A DNA stretch of 64,000 nucleotides from Roseiarcus sp036513315 (lineage in GTDB: Bacteria; Pseudomonadota; Alphaproteobacteria; Rhizobiales; Beijerinckiaceae). The DNA lies in assembly GCA_036513315.1 (NCBI GenBank), contig DATBZF010000132.1, positions 1 to 64,000 of the forward strand, given 5' to 3'. How positions within the stretch are numbered: position 1 is the stretch's first letter; each line of letters opens with the position of its first letter. Below are positions 1 through 8,169 of the stretch, one piece after another. The notes under the pieces were generated by a model, which saw only the letters and a program-made list of their open reading frames with translations, was not told the origin of the DNA and did not search any database. The position numbers were made by a program, and so were the translations under genes.

Positions 1-515
1 CATCGTGGAAGCTTTCGACGGCCTTCCATTGCCTGCGTGTCGCGGTGTCTAACCACCATGGTTCGTGGAAAATAGTTGGTGTTAGCGCGTCGTCGATTAC
101 CGGACTGCGTAAGTCCGCTTGCGGCGCGAGCAGAGGCGATCCGATGTTCACGCCTTGTGTCCCCCAACGACGATGGTCCGCCGCACGATCGCACGGTCGG
201 AGAGTGGGCCGCCCTGGAGGCTGAATCACAGGCGCGGCTCTGGCCGCGTGGCCCATCGGCTGCGGCTGGCGCAATGATAGCAATGGTGGCCGGGGAGTCG
301 AATCGGGGAAGCCAGGAAGGGCCGTCCCGAGCTGGGAGAACGGTAGCGTCCGAATAGGTGGTGGGGATTTTCAAAAAAGGTCCGATGAGCCGAGCTCCGC
401 GCATACGGGGCGCGTCAGGCCGGCGCTGGGGCGGTCATCGCGTCTCCTCGATAAGACCGTGTGCATGCGGACAGCGGCGATAGGCGATAATCGAAAGGAG
501 CAGCCCTTCCGACCC
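1..515. other. No recognisable gene in the first 515 bases
   Basis: I see no convincing coding region here. An open frame on the plus strand at 76-357 has an Arg/Gly/Ala-rich composition with no recognisable motif or good ribosome binding site. The window may start inside degraded accessory DNA. Confidence 0.4.
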
Positions 516-755
516 TTAGGAGCCGTGGCCAGCCCAGTCCCGCATTCTGTTGATCATAATAAAACCGCTGGCCTCTTTAGGATTTGCCACCAGATATTCA
601 TCAGCGGCTACGGCAAGTTGTTCCACCAGCGCCTTCTTGAAGCGCTTGCTTTTGGGGTCCAGGACCAGCGTCGTAATGATGACAAGGGTTCGTTGATTGC
701 GATGTGGGCCAGCCCACGCCTTAGCGGCTCTGGCGAGCGGGTGTGTAAACGGCAT
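516..755 (-). CDS. Small hypothetical protein, 79 aa
   Basis: This short basic protein starts at ATG 755 behind an AGGAAA-like ribosome binding site. It has a hydrophobic central stretch (about residues 24-32) followed by a Lys-rich segment. It lies 11 bases downstream of another small minus-strand gene, so the two are probably co-transcribed. I do not recognise a family, and no function can be given. Confidence 0.45.
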   Translation of the reverse strand: MPFTHPLARAAKAWAGPHRNQRTLVIITTLVLDPKSKRFKKALVEQLAVAADEYLVANPKEASGFIMINRMRDWAGHGS

Positions 756-766
756 CAGGGCGTTTC

Positions 767-1000
767 CTATTTGGCGGCCTGCGTAACCGTCGACTGCGCC
801 GACACAATATTCAGGACTTTACCGCCGACGTCCTTGACCAAGCAAATGGTGGGTTTCTTGTCCTGCACAATGACGTTCCTGAGAAACGCTGAAGCATACC
901 GCACCACGTTTTCCTCGGATTGCGCCTCATAGCCAATAGATCGCAGCCTGTGCCTCTCACCTGATCCGTCTTCAAGGAAAAACTCAAGGACATAGAACAT
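767..1000 (-). CDS. Small hypothetical protein, 77 aa
   Basis: A 77-residue acidic/basic mixed protein starting MFYVLEFF. It has no signal peptide, membrane segment or known motif, but its even residue composition, unlike that of the overlapping frames, suggests real coding. It is the first gene of a likely two-gene operon with the 79-aa gene below it. Function unknown. Confidence 0.5.
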   Translation of the reverse strand: MFYVLEFFLEDGSGERHRLRSIGYEAQSEENVVRYASAFLRNVIVQDKKPTICLVKDVGGKVLNIVSAQSTVTQAAK

Positions 1001-1292
1001 GTCCGCGCCCCCCGGCCTTGTGCGCCGAGCATAACCCAGGCTGGGGATCAGTGCCAGCAGCGATCCTCAACCTGGATCACGCGAGCGCGTGCGAACAGCA
1101 GCAAAAAACTTGCGGCCTGACCGTGCGCAGAATGGGGGCGGCGCCGGGCTTTTGGCCGAACGTCCAGAAATCATACGAACTCCGGGACGGTATGTCGGTA
1201 TCTTGGTCCCGTTGACACGTCTTTTTTTAATGCAACCGCCTTTGAGATTTTGTATCGTCTCAGGCGCATTTAATTCCCGAGTGGAGCGGGTC

Positions 1293-1520
1293 GTGCGCTG
1301 CTATTTTATGAGAGACGGCCATATCGCCGGGGTCGAGGAATTGCCGGGCCTATCGGACGAAGAGGCGATACAAAAGGGGCGAGAGCTATTCGAGGCCCGC
1401 AAGACGCAACACGCGTTTGACGGCTTCGAGGTCTGGAAGCTTGAGAAGATGCTGATCCAGCATCCCGCGCCCAGGCCCAGCGCGGAAGTCATCCCCATTT
1501 CATCCAAGAGACAGGCGTAG
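1293..1520 (+). CDS. Small conserved-looking hypothetical protein, about 75 aa
   Basis: I chose the GTG at 1293 because it gives the start M-R-C-Y-F-M-R-D-G-H and has a GGAGCGG ribosome binding site just upstream; ATG 1308 is the alternative. The body has the form I recall from short rhizobial proteins of unknown function: an aromatic first strand, a G-H-I turn, an E-x-L-P-G-L-S-D-E-E-A helix and an F-E-V-W strand. The C-terminus is Pro-rich and basic. It is followed 3 bases later by a frameshifted zinc-ribbon gene, so the two were probably one transcript. No function is known to me. Confidence 0.55.
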   Translation: MRCYFMRDGHIAGVEELPGLSDEEAIQKGRELFEARKTQHAFDGFEVWKLEKMLIQHPAPRPSAEVIPISSKRQA

Positions 1521-1523
1521 GCG

Positions 1524-1724
1524 ATGGCGGAGTTTTCAGACCCGCATCAGTGGTATTTTGTTGTGCGCTGCGAAGAATGCCGACAGTTCATCTCACTCGG
1601 CGAAGCGCCGCCGATTGACGCGGAGGCCGAGCCGCGATTGAAGAGCTTCATGTTATTTGTCCGCACTGCGACGCTGATCGCGGCTATCGACCCGTGCAGG
1701 TTACGCGGCAGTTGCAGAGAGTGA
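1524..1724 (+). pseudogene. Frameshifted small zinc-ribbon protein
   Basis: The first half reads W-Y-F-V-V-R-C-E-E-C and carries one CxxC knuckle. The expected second knuckle, C-P-H-C, is encoded at 1658-1669 but in another frame, which continues V-Q-V-T-R-Q-L after it. In the starting frame the same bases give unrelated residues and a stop at 1722-1724. The two halves together look like a small two-knuckle zinc-ribbon protein of a type common in Hyphomicrobiales, broken by a single indel between about 1600 and 1645. This is either a real pseudogene or a sequencing error. Confidence 0.6.
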
Positions 1725-1965
1725 GGGCGCCCGCGGGCGGTCCGAATGCCCGGCCGGGTATGGCCCGGACCAACCAAGCGCATCCTAGCCCGGTCATTTC
1801 GCCTTCCTCACACGCCAGGCCCTTCGACGTTCGGCGGACGCGTGGCGGCGGCCGCGGCAAATGCGATGATGAGCATAACCAGCGACGCTGAGGAACGTTT
1901 CTTGCCGGCCAGCGTTGATGACCCGCGTGCGACTTTAAGCCCCCCAGCCGTCGCACGCCCCTCCT

Positions 1966-1996
1966 GGCCCCGCCTTCCCCCGGCGGGGCCTTTCTT
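1966..1996 (+). terminator. Rho-independent terminator
   Basis: A perfect 9-bp GC stem (1966-1974 with 1982-1990) with a 7-base loop is followed by TTTCTT. It lies downstream of the small plus-strand genes at 1293-1724 and would end that transcript. Confidence 0.6.
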
Positions 1997-2122
1997 ATCT
2001 GCGCCGCCAATCAGATCAGACCTTCGGTCTTGGCTTAAGGATGTGGTGTTGACAGAGCAAAGGCAAATCCAGCGCCCGAGCGCTGACTGGGCCGCTCTGC
2101 GCCTTTTGACGTCGCATCAGCG

Positions 2123-2542
2123 TTAGAGTGTCTTGCAGAGCACGACGTTTGAGTGGCCTTCTGGCCAATCCTTGAACTCGGCCATGCGTTTGAACCCAGC
2201 CTTCTCATACATTCCAGGCGCCTGGAAATCGTAGCTCGCCAGCCAAATTCTGCGAACGTTTCGGGTGCGAGCTTCGGCGACGAAGGCGTTCAGCAAAGCG
2301 CGCGCATACCCGCGTCCGCGATGCGATTTCTCGACCCACATCTGCTTCAGCTCCGCACTGGCGGCCCAAGAGTAACCTGCGACGGCGGCGACCGTTCGTC
2401 CGGAACCGTCTCTGATCAAAAAGCCTATGCTTTCGCCATCGCGGCGTCCTATCGCTACGCTGTTGGACTCATAGAGACGAAGTTCGATCTCTTCGATTTC
2501 AGCGGGCGAAAATGAGTGCCGCGGCTCAATCTGAAACGTCAT
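2123..2542 (-). CDS. GNAT family N-acetyltransferase
   Basis: This 139-residue protein has the length and layout of a single-domain GNAT acyltransferase, which moves an acetyl group from acetyl-CoA to an amine. The acetyl-CoA pyrophosphate loop is visible as S-H-R-G-R-G-Y-A around residue 75, preceded by the strand L-K-Q-M-W-V and followed by the helix A-L-L-N-A-F. The late motif A-P-G-M-Y-E-K-A-G-F is the usual C-terminal GNAT signature. The substrate cannot be predicted. It is isolated from its neighbours. Confidence 0.85.
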   Translation of the reverse strand: MTFQIEPRHSFSPAEIEEIELRLYESNSVAIGRRDGESIGFLIRDGSGRTVAAVAGYSWAASAELKQMWVEKSHRGRGYARALLNAFVAEARTRNVRRIWLASYDFQAPGMYEKAGFKRMAEFKDWPEGHSNVVLCKTL

Positions 2543-2695
2543 CGCTGGGTCTGCATCGAACGTCCGTTGGTTATTTAACGCATCGACGGGTGAAGCGGTT
2601 GGTTGAAACGATGGAGCGATCAGCTCCCCAGCCGTCCGCCCATCTCCCTGGCGGCTACAACCTTTTCGAAATCACGACGCCAATTGTTTCAGGCG

Positions 2696-2773
2696 TCACC
2701 AAACCCGTTCGGCCAACACGAGAATAACAAGCCCCGCAAGCGCGAACGCGGTCAATTCCAGATAGGCCGTCAT
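2696..2773 (-). CDS. Possible 25-aa single-span membrane peptide
   Basis: A very short frame starts at ATG 2773 and encodes a hydrophobic helix (L-A-G-L-V-I-L-V-L) with a charged tail. A GGAG sits about 11 bases upstream, a little too far. It sits alone between the GNAT gene and the degraded region that follows. The hydrophobic pattern may be accidental. Confidence 0.2.
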   Translation of the reverse strand: MTAYLELTAFALAGLVILVLAERVW

Positions 2774-2824
2774 AGGGGATCGGCTCCATCTGTCGGACTT
2801 TCGTGTCGATCCTGACATTTCGCC

Positions 2825-3115
2825 TTACTCAGCCTCACGCCTGGCCATTCGCCCGTCCTCGGCGCCGCCGCCATCGCCTGACCCGCCTCCGCGCTTATCG
2901 GACGCCGACCCAATAACTTGGGCGGCCAAGATCACAGCTTCATGAAAGACGCCGCAACGAACAGGTGACCAGCGCGCGTCGGCGCTTTCACCTCCATCGG
3001 CCGGTCTCGACTGATGGCCCTCTGGCAGCGCGAGCATGCGCGCCTGCCCGGTGGTCGCGATCTTGCGGCCGTGCTTAAGTTTGATCGGCTCGGGGAATTT
3101 TCGCGTCCAGGGCAT
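2825..3115 (-). pseudogene. Probable remnant of a short rhizobial hypothetical gene
   Basis: The N-terminus, M-P-W-T-R-K-F-P-E-P-I then L-K-H-G-R-K-I-A-T, followed by A-L-P-E, resembles a widespread short Hyphomicrobiales protein of unknown function, as far as I recall it. After about residue 40 the frame becomes low-complexity Gly/Arg/Asp-rich and loses any likeness, which suggests a frameshift or decay. The region 2543-3250 holds nothing else I can name apart from the tRNA at its edge. Confidence 0.35.
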
Positions 3116-3250
3116 GCCGCGGCGCAGCTGATTCGGGGACGATTAATTGGAGCGGCGACGCTAATCACATTCCCGTTGCCCTCATGTCTACCCAGCGAAA
3201 AACGGCAGCGAAGGCAATGACGCTTTGATCGGATAAATGATTGATTTTGC

Positions 3251-3327
3251 TGGCGTCCCGGAAGGGAATCGAACCCCTGACCCCAGGTTTAGGAAACCTG
3301 TGCTCTATCCTGCTGAGCTACCGGGAC
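3251..3327 (-). tRNA. tRNA-Arg (anticodon CCU)
   Basis: Read on the minus strand this is a complete cloverleaf: a 7-bp acceptor stem (3321-3327 with 3255-3261), a D arm with GCTCAGC, a 5-bp anticodon stem CAGGT/ACCTG around the loop TTCCTAA, a variable loop GGGTC, and a T arm with GGTTCGATTCC. The anticodon is CCT, which decodes AGG. The 3' CCA is encoded at 3251-3253. The gene is 77 nt and looks intact. Confidence 0.95.
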
Positions 3328-3439
3328 CTGACGCTATTTTGTGCGTGCGAAAATGCCTCTATCATGAAATCCGAACCCGCGCACCTGCGAGCGCAGGACG
3401 GATTTCGCCAAAGACCGATTTCGAACCAAAATAGATTTG

Positions 3440-4273
3440 ATGAATCCGCCCGGGCCGCGTCGCATCAGCCTTCTCATCATCAAAGCGTTGTTGCTTGCCG
3501 CCCTGCCGTTCGGCGCCGGGGCCGCCTGCCTCGGCGGCGGCGAGCGCGCTCTCGTCGCCTCGATCAATGAGCGTGGAGAAATCGCGCTCGCCGACGGGCG
3601 GGTGGCGCGGCTCGCCGGGCTCGATATTCCCGACGCCAGCCGCGGCGATCCGAAAAGCGCGGCAGAAGCGCGCGCCTTTCTGTCGTCGCGCCTCGCCGGT
3701 CGGGAAGTGGATTTGCACGCGCTCGTCGCCAGGACCGATCGGTGGGGCCGTCTGCTCGTCGATATCGGGGCGACGGATCAAAGCGCCGCCTCCCCCCGAT
3801 CGATAGCGCTCGGACTGTTGTCGGCGGGGCTCGCCCGCGTGCGTCCGGAGATCGAGGCGGGCGATTGTCTGGCCGAACGGCTCGCCGCCGAAGATTCCGC
3901 CCGCGCTGGCGGTCTTGGCCTGTGGACCGATCCATATTATGGGGTGGTGGAGGCCGCCGATCTTGATGATTTGCGCCAGCGCGACGGACAATTCGCCATT
4001 GTCGAGGGCGTTGTGCTACGGGTCGGAACAGGTCGCGACCGCATCTGGCTCGACTTCGGTCGCCGCGGCGCTTTCACCGCGGTCGTCGCCTCGCGGCAGG
4101 CCAAAGCGTTTGAACGCGCGGGGCTCAACTTGTCCGGTCTGGCGGGCGCCAAAATAAGAGTGCGGGGGGCAATGGATGCGAGATTCGGGCTCCGGATGGC
4201 GATTTCCGGACCCGAACAGATCGAACGATTGTCTCAGGCCGCTGGGACGAGCGAGGTAAAGCCGGGCAGATGA
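3440..4273 (+). CDS. Secreted staphylococcal-nuclease-like (thermonuclease family) protein
   Basis: The 277-residue protein begins with a signal peptide (I-K-A-L-L-L-A-A-L-P-F then G-A-G-A-A). Residues about 35-150 follow the SNase OB-fold pattern: V-A-R-L-A-G-L-D-I-P, A-A-E-A-R-A-F-L, and R-T-D-R-W-G-R-L-L-V. The Asp and Arg residues expected in the active site appear present, but I could not check all of them against the family. The C-terminal third is a second OB-like segment (V-E-G-V-V-L-R-V-G). It should act in the periplasm or outside the cell as a Ca-dependent nuclease or a derived protein. ATG 3440 is chosen over the adjacent TTG 3437. Its stop overlaps the start of the M48 gene by 4 bases. 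Confidence 0.8.
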   Translation: MNPPGPRRISLLIIKALLLAALPFGAGAACLGGGERALVASINERGEIALADGRVARLAGLDIPDASRGDPKSAAEARAFLSSRLAGREVDLHALVARTDRWGRLLVDIGATDQSAASPRSIALGLLSAGLARVRPEIEAGDCLAERLAAEDSARAGGLGLWTDPYYGVVEAADLDDLRQRDGQFAIVEGVVLRVGTGRDRIWLDFGRRGAFTAVVASRQAKAFERAGLNLSGLAGAKIRVRGAMDARFGLRMAISGPEQIERLSQAAGTSEVKPGR

Positions 4274-5796
4274 ATTGGGTCGAAAAGCAGTTGCGAAAAG
4301 GGGCTCCGAGCGGCTGTCCCTCGAGATTCCGCGCCTCGGGCTTTTGGGGCCGGGCGCGCATGGCCCTTTTTTGTCTGCTGCCGCTCATCGCCGCCGCCTG
4401 CTCGGCGATGGAGGGGCCGAGCGCGCCATCGGTCGGCTCGGCGCCGGCCGCCGCCCCCCGGACGACCGGCGGCACGCCGGCCAATACCGAGCGCAAGCGC
4501 CTCATCGCGCTGTTCGGCGGCGAATATAGCGCGCCGGCGACCGAGCGCTATCTCAACGAGATTTTGGCGCGCCTCGCCCCCGCCACTCAAACGCCTTCCG
4601 AGACCTATCGCGTGACGATCCTCAATTCGCCGATCGTCAACGCCTTCGCCTTGCCGTCGGGCGACATTTTCGTGACGCGCGGGCTGCTCGCGCTGGCCGA
4701 TGATTCTTCGGAAATCGCCGCCGTCATGGCGCATGAAATCGCGCATGTCACGGCGCAGCATGCGGCCAAACGCGCCGAAAAAGAGAAGACGGCGCAGCTC
4801 TTCGCACGCGTTTCAACAGCTGTGCTCGATCGACCCGAAGAGGCAGAGGAACAGGAAGCCAGGGGCCGGCTCGGGCTTGCGCAATTCTCCCGCCAACAGG
4901 AATTCGAGGCCGATCAGATTGGCATCAAGACCATCGGGCAGGCGGGCTATGATCCCTTCGCGGCGTCCCGTTTTCTCGGTTCGCTCGGGCGCTGGACAGC
5001 GATGCGCGCCTCGCTGCTGGGCGAAAACGCCAATGCCGGCAAGCCGGACATGATGTCGACCCATCCCTCGACGCCCGAACGCATCGCGCAGGCGGTGGTC
5101 CAGGCGCGCCAGATCGGCGCGCCCGGCGTCGGCGACAGCGGCCGCGACGCCTATCTCACCGCGATCAGCGGCCTGGCGTTCGGCGACGATCCCTCCGAAG
5201 GCCTGGTGCGCGGAGCCCGTTTCGTCCATCCCAAGCTTGGCTTCGCCTTCGCCGCGCCCGAAGGCTTCGTGCTCGAAAACCAATCGGTGGCGTTGATCGG
5301 CGTCGGCGAAGGCGGCGCGCAGGCGCTGCGGCTCGACAGCGTCAATGTCGATCAGTCAACAAGCCTCGAGACGACGATCGCGTCTGGCTGGATCGATGGA
5401 TTGAAGACCGCTTCGGTGGAGGGGCTGAAGATCGACGATCTTCCGGCAGCCACAGCGGTGGCGCAGGGCGATCAATGGAGCTTCCGGCTCGGCGCCGTGC
5501 GGATGGGCGCCAAAGTCTATCGGCTTATTTTCGCCGCCAGGGCGTTGACGCCCGCTGTCGACGCGCGCTTTCGCGCTTCGATCAATTCGTTCCATCGCCT
5601 CAGCGCGCAGGAGGCGGCGGCCGCGCATCCCCAGCGCGTCGAGATCGTCGAAGCGGTGGCGGGCGACACGCCAGAGACGATGGCGCGGCGGATGGCGCTC
5701 GCCGATCGCCCACTGGAGCAATTTTTGCTGCTGAACGGACTGGACAAAGACGCGGCCCTCAAGCCGGGCGTCCGCTACAAGATCGTCGTGGAATGA
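4270..5796 (+). CDS. M48 family metalloprotease, lipoprotein-like
   Basis: This is a periplasmic zinc protease of the M48 class, which in the envelope degrades or helps assemble outer-membrane proteins (BepA/YfgC relatives). H-E-I-A-H lies at residues 155-159, with the third ligand region E-F-E-A-D-Q-I-G. A lipobox L-I-A-A-A-C follows a hydrophobic stretch near residue 44; ATG 4360 is an alternative start but leaves a very short signal peptide. The last 50 residues (E-T-M-A-R-R then L-L-N-G-L) look like a LysM-type module that could bind peptidoglycan. It overlaps the nuclease gene before it and the rdgB gene after it by ATGA, so the three are translationally coupled. Confidence 0.85.
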   Translation: MNWVEKQLRKGAPSGCPSRFRASGFWGRARMALFCLLPLIAAACSAMEGPSAPSVGSAPAAAPRTTGGTPANTERKRLIALFGGEYSAPATERYLNEILARLAPATQTPSETYRVTILNSPIVNAFALPSGDIFVTRGLLALADDSSEIAAVMAHEIAHVTAQHAAKRAEKEKTAQLFARVSTAVLDRPEEAEEQEARGRLGLAQFSRQQEFEADQIGIKTIGQAGYDPFAASRFLGSLGRWTAMRASLLGENANAGKPDMMSTHPSTPERIAQAVVQARQIGAPGVGDSGRDAYLTAISGLAFGDDPSEGLVRGARFVHPKLGFAFAAPEGFVLENQSVALIGVGEGGAQALRLDSVNVDQSTSLETTIASGWIDGLKTASVEGLKIDDLPAATAVAQGDQWSFRLGAVRMGAKVYRLIFAARALTPAVDARFRASINSFHRLSAQEAAAAHPQRVEIVEAVAGDTPETMARRMALADRPLEQFLLLNGLDKDAALKPGVRYKIVVE

Positions 5797-6437
5797 ACGA
5801 GGCGGTCCGCATGCATCGAAAACTAAGCGGGCCTCTTGTCGCGGCGACGCATAATGCGGGAAAGCTGCGCGAATTTCGCCAGCTTCTCGTCCCGTGGCGG
5901 ATCGCTTTGGTCAGCGCCGGCGATCTCGGCCTGCCCGAACCCGAGGAGACGGGCGACACATTCGAGGCCAATTCGAAATTGAAAGCGTTCGCCGCCGCCC
6001 GTGCCGCCGAAATGCCGGCGCTGGCCGATGATTCCGGGTTGTGCGTCGAAGCTTTGAACGGCGCGCCCGGCATTTATTCGGCGCGCTGGGCGGGAGGCTC
6101 AAAGGATTTTTCCGCCGCCATGGCGCGCGTCGAGCGGGAGCTTTTGGCGAAAGAAGCGCCGGAGCCCTGGCGCGCGCATTTCATCAGCGCGCTCGCGCTC
6201 GTCTGGCCCGACGACCATGTCGAATATTTCGAAGGCCGCGTCGACGGACGCCTGGTCTTCCCGCCGCGCGGCGCCAACGGTTTCGGCTATGATCCGATTT
6301 TCCTGCCCGACGGCCATTCGCGCGGCTTTGGCGAAATGAGCGCCGAGGAAAAACACGGGATTCCGGCCGACGGTTCGCTTGCTTTGTCGCATCGCGCCCG
6401 CGCCTTCCAGATGCTGGCGCGCGCCTGCCTGGGATGA
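5793..6437 (+). CDS. rdgB: Non-canonical purine NTP pyrophosphatase (RdgB/HAM1)
   Basis: This enzyme hydrolyses dITP, XTP and ITP to monophosphates and keeps deaminated purines out of DNA. The signatures are A-T-H-N-A-G-K-L-R-E-F at the N-terminus (the S/TxNxxK motif), D-T-F-E-A-N-S-K-L-K-A, A-D-D-S-G-L-C-V-E-A-L, G-A-N-G-F-G-Y-D-P-I-F and the C-terminal S-H-R-A-R-A. The length of 214 aa is normal. It starts at ATG 5793, overlapping the protease stop; ATG 5811 is a possible internal start. Confidence 0.95.
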   Translation: MNEAVRMHRKLSGPLVAATHNAGKLREFRQLLVPWRIALVSAGDLGLPEPEETGDTFEANSKLKAFAAARAAEMPALADDSGLCVEALNGAPGIYSARWAGGSKDFSAAMARVERELLAKEAPEPWRAHFISALALVWPDDHVEYFEGRVDGRLVFPPRGANGFGYDPIFLPDGHSRGFGEMSAEEKHGIPADGSLALSHRARAFQMLARACLG

Positions 6438-6645
6438 ATCCGGGACGCGCGCGGTCCCAGGCTCTCGTGGCTTACTTCGAACGATTTTCACGAAACCCAA
6501 GACCGGCTGCGACTTTGATCGCGCCGCTCGTCCGTTCGAACCGGGCGCATCGCCCGGCGGTTAACCCTAACGTGGGGTTACCGCGTGGCAAGGCATTTGC
6601 TCGAACCCCGGCTGTGGACTTTCAACCGTGCCAAGGTGGGATTCA

Positions 6646-7002
6646 ATGCTGGACCGTCGCAAGATTCATAGAGGCCGCACCTATCTCGCCGGCCGGATCG
6701 CCTTCAACAATCGGTGCTCCACTTTTGATTGTCTGGTGCGCAATCTGTCTCAGGATGGCGCAAGGATCGTCTTTTCCGATGCGGCGATTGTCCCAGGCGA
6801 GTTCGACTTCACGATCCATCGCAAAGGCGAAAGCCGGCGCGCGCGCATCGTCTGGAGAGACGAAACGCAGGCCGGAATTCTGTTTCTACATGCCAATGAC
6901 GAGAAGATCGTCTCCATCGAAACAGCGCAACGGATCAGGAAGCTCGAGGCGGACCGCAATGCGCTCGCACGGCGCGTCGCCCAGCTCAGCGAGCCGGCCT
7001 AG
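6646..7002 (+). CDS. PilZ domain protein
   Basis: This 118-residue protein is a single PilZ domain, the usual c-di-GMP binding fold. The N-terminal R-R-K-I-H-R-G-R and the later S-Q-D-G-A-R sit where the RxxxR and (D/N)xSxxG motifs are expected; the second is L-S-Q-D-G-A. The C-terminus is a short charged helix. An AAGGTGGGA ribosome binding site precedes ATG 6646. A GGDEF-EAL protein is encoded at 28667, but no direct link is shown. Confidence 0.8.
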   Translation: MLDRRKIHRGRTYLAGRIAFNNRCSTFDCLVRNLSQDGARIVFSDAAIVPGEFDFTIHRKGESRRARIVWRDETQAGILFLHANDEKIVSIETAQRIRKLEADRNALARRVAQLSEPA

Positions 7003-7010
7003 GCTTCGTC

Positions 7011-7178
7011 ATGCTGAAATGGGCAATTTCCGTGGCGCTCAATCGCCTTTTCATTTTCGCGCTGATCTGGTTCGCCATCAAAACATACGGTCCGATGAGC
7101 TGCCAGGCCGGCGCATCGCTGACCGAATGGATAAACCACGTCTCGCCCTTCGATGAGATCATCCGCGCGCTGCCGTGA
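7011..7178 (+). CDS. Small single-span membrane protein, 55 aa
   Basis: A 55-residue frame starts at ATG 7011, just 8 bases after the PilZ gene. It has one clear hydrophobic helix (L-F-I-F-A-L-I-W-F-A-I) and a C-terminal amphipathic tail. The close spacing suggests it is co-transcribed with the PilZ gene. I do not know the family. Confidence 0.5.
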   Translation: MLKWAISVALNRLFIFALIWFAIKTYGPMSCQAGASLTEWINHVSPFDEIIRALP

Positions 7179-7310
7179 TCGGCGCGCCGCCTGTGTTGCA
7201 TCCGCACTCCCAAGGCGCTCCTATCCCGGTTCGCCCGCTGGCGACGCCTGATCGGAACGCGGTCGCGATTTTCTGCTATTCTGCGACCGGTGGGAAACCT
7301 GGAGTGCACA

Positions 7311-7631
7311 ATGGGCGAGTTCGAGAATCGCGAAGAGGGATTCGAAAAACGCTTCGTCGTCGATGAAGAGATTGCCTTCAAATCGCTCGCGCGCCGAAAC
7401 AAACTGCTCGGGCTGTGGCTTGCGCAATTGATCGGGCGGGCCGGCGCGCAAGCCGATTCTTATGCGAGCGCCATGGTCGCCGCCCAGGTCGGCGCCTCCG
7501 ACGAAGCGTTGTTCGACTCGATCAAGACCGCCCTGGCGCAAGCCAAGGTCGAAATGTCCGACAACCGCATCCGGCGCAAAATGACCGAGGCGATGGCCGA
7601 GGCGCGCACCGCGATCGTCGCCGGCAAATAG
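7311..7631 (+). CDS. DUF1476 protein (ATP synthase zeta-subunit type inhibitor)
   Basis: Proteins of this family are the zeta subunit of the alphaproteobacterial F1F0 ATPase, which blocks ATP hydrolysis through its N-terminal segment. The start M-G-E-F-E-N-R-E-E-G-F-E-K-R-F and the A-R-R-N-K-L-L-G-L-W core are diagnostic. Length is 106 aa from ATG 7311, which has a CTGGAG site upstream; a longer frame from 7290 adds residues not seen in the family. It lies far from the F0 genes at 22180-24757. Confidence 0.9.
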   Translation: MGEFENREEGFEKRFVVDEEIAFKSLARRNKLLGLWLAQLIGRAGAQADSYASAMVAAQVGASDEALFDSIKTALAQAKVEMSDNRIRRKMTEAMAEARTAIVAGK

Positions 7632-7635
7632 AGCC

Positions 7636-8148
7636 TCACGCGGGCGTCGCAAGCTTGCCGAAGACGGCGACGACCGCCTCGTAGACCGGTCGTTTGAATG
7701 GAACGACCAGCTCCGGCAGCGTTTCGATCGGCGCCCATCGCCAGGCGTCGAATTCGGGGTGATGAGCGCCGGCGGCGGGTCGCTCGATATCGATCTCGCT
7801 GTCGATCCCTTCGAAGCGGAAAGCGAACCATTTCTGGGTCTGGCCGCGATAACGCCCCTTCCAACGTCCCGCCAGGGCGGCGGGGGGCAAATCATAGCTC
7901 AGCCAGTCTGGCGCCTCGGCGAGCAGGGAAATTTTGGAAATGTTGGTTTCCTCGAAGAGTTCGCGCCGCGCCGCGGCGAGCGGCGTCTCCCCCTCGTCGA
8001 TGCCGCCTTGCGGCATTTGCCATTCGTGGCCGGCGACGAGCTCCATGCCGCCGCGCCGCTTTCTGCGGCGGCCGACAAAAACGAGACCCTCGCGATTGAA
8101 CACCAGCGCGCCGACGTTGCGGCGATAGGGCAATCCGTCGCTTTTCAT
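7636..8148 (-). CDS. rppH: RNA pyrophosphohydrolase (Nudix)
   Basis: RppH removes pyrophosphate from 5'-triphosphorylated RNA and so starts mRNA decay. The opening P-Y-R-R-N-V-G-A-L-V-F-N and the Nudix box (G-G-I-D-E-G-E then R-R-E-L-F-E-E-T, about residues 48-70) are intact. Length is 170 aa, normal for the family. It is convergent with the DUF1476 gene and lies 21 bases downstream of the deacetylase-like gene on the same strand. Confidence 0.92.
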   Translation of the reverse strand: MKSDGLPYRRNVGALVFNREGLVFVGRRRKRRGGMELVAGHEWQMPQGGIDEGETPLAAARRELFEETNISKISLLAEAPDWLSYDLPPAALAGRWKGRYRGQTQKWFAFRFEGIDSEIDIERPAAGAHHPEFDAWRWAPIETLPELVVPFKRPVYEAVVAVFGKLATPA

Positions 8149-8169
8149 GCGTGGCTCCGCTTCGCGCGA

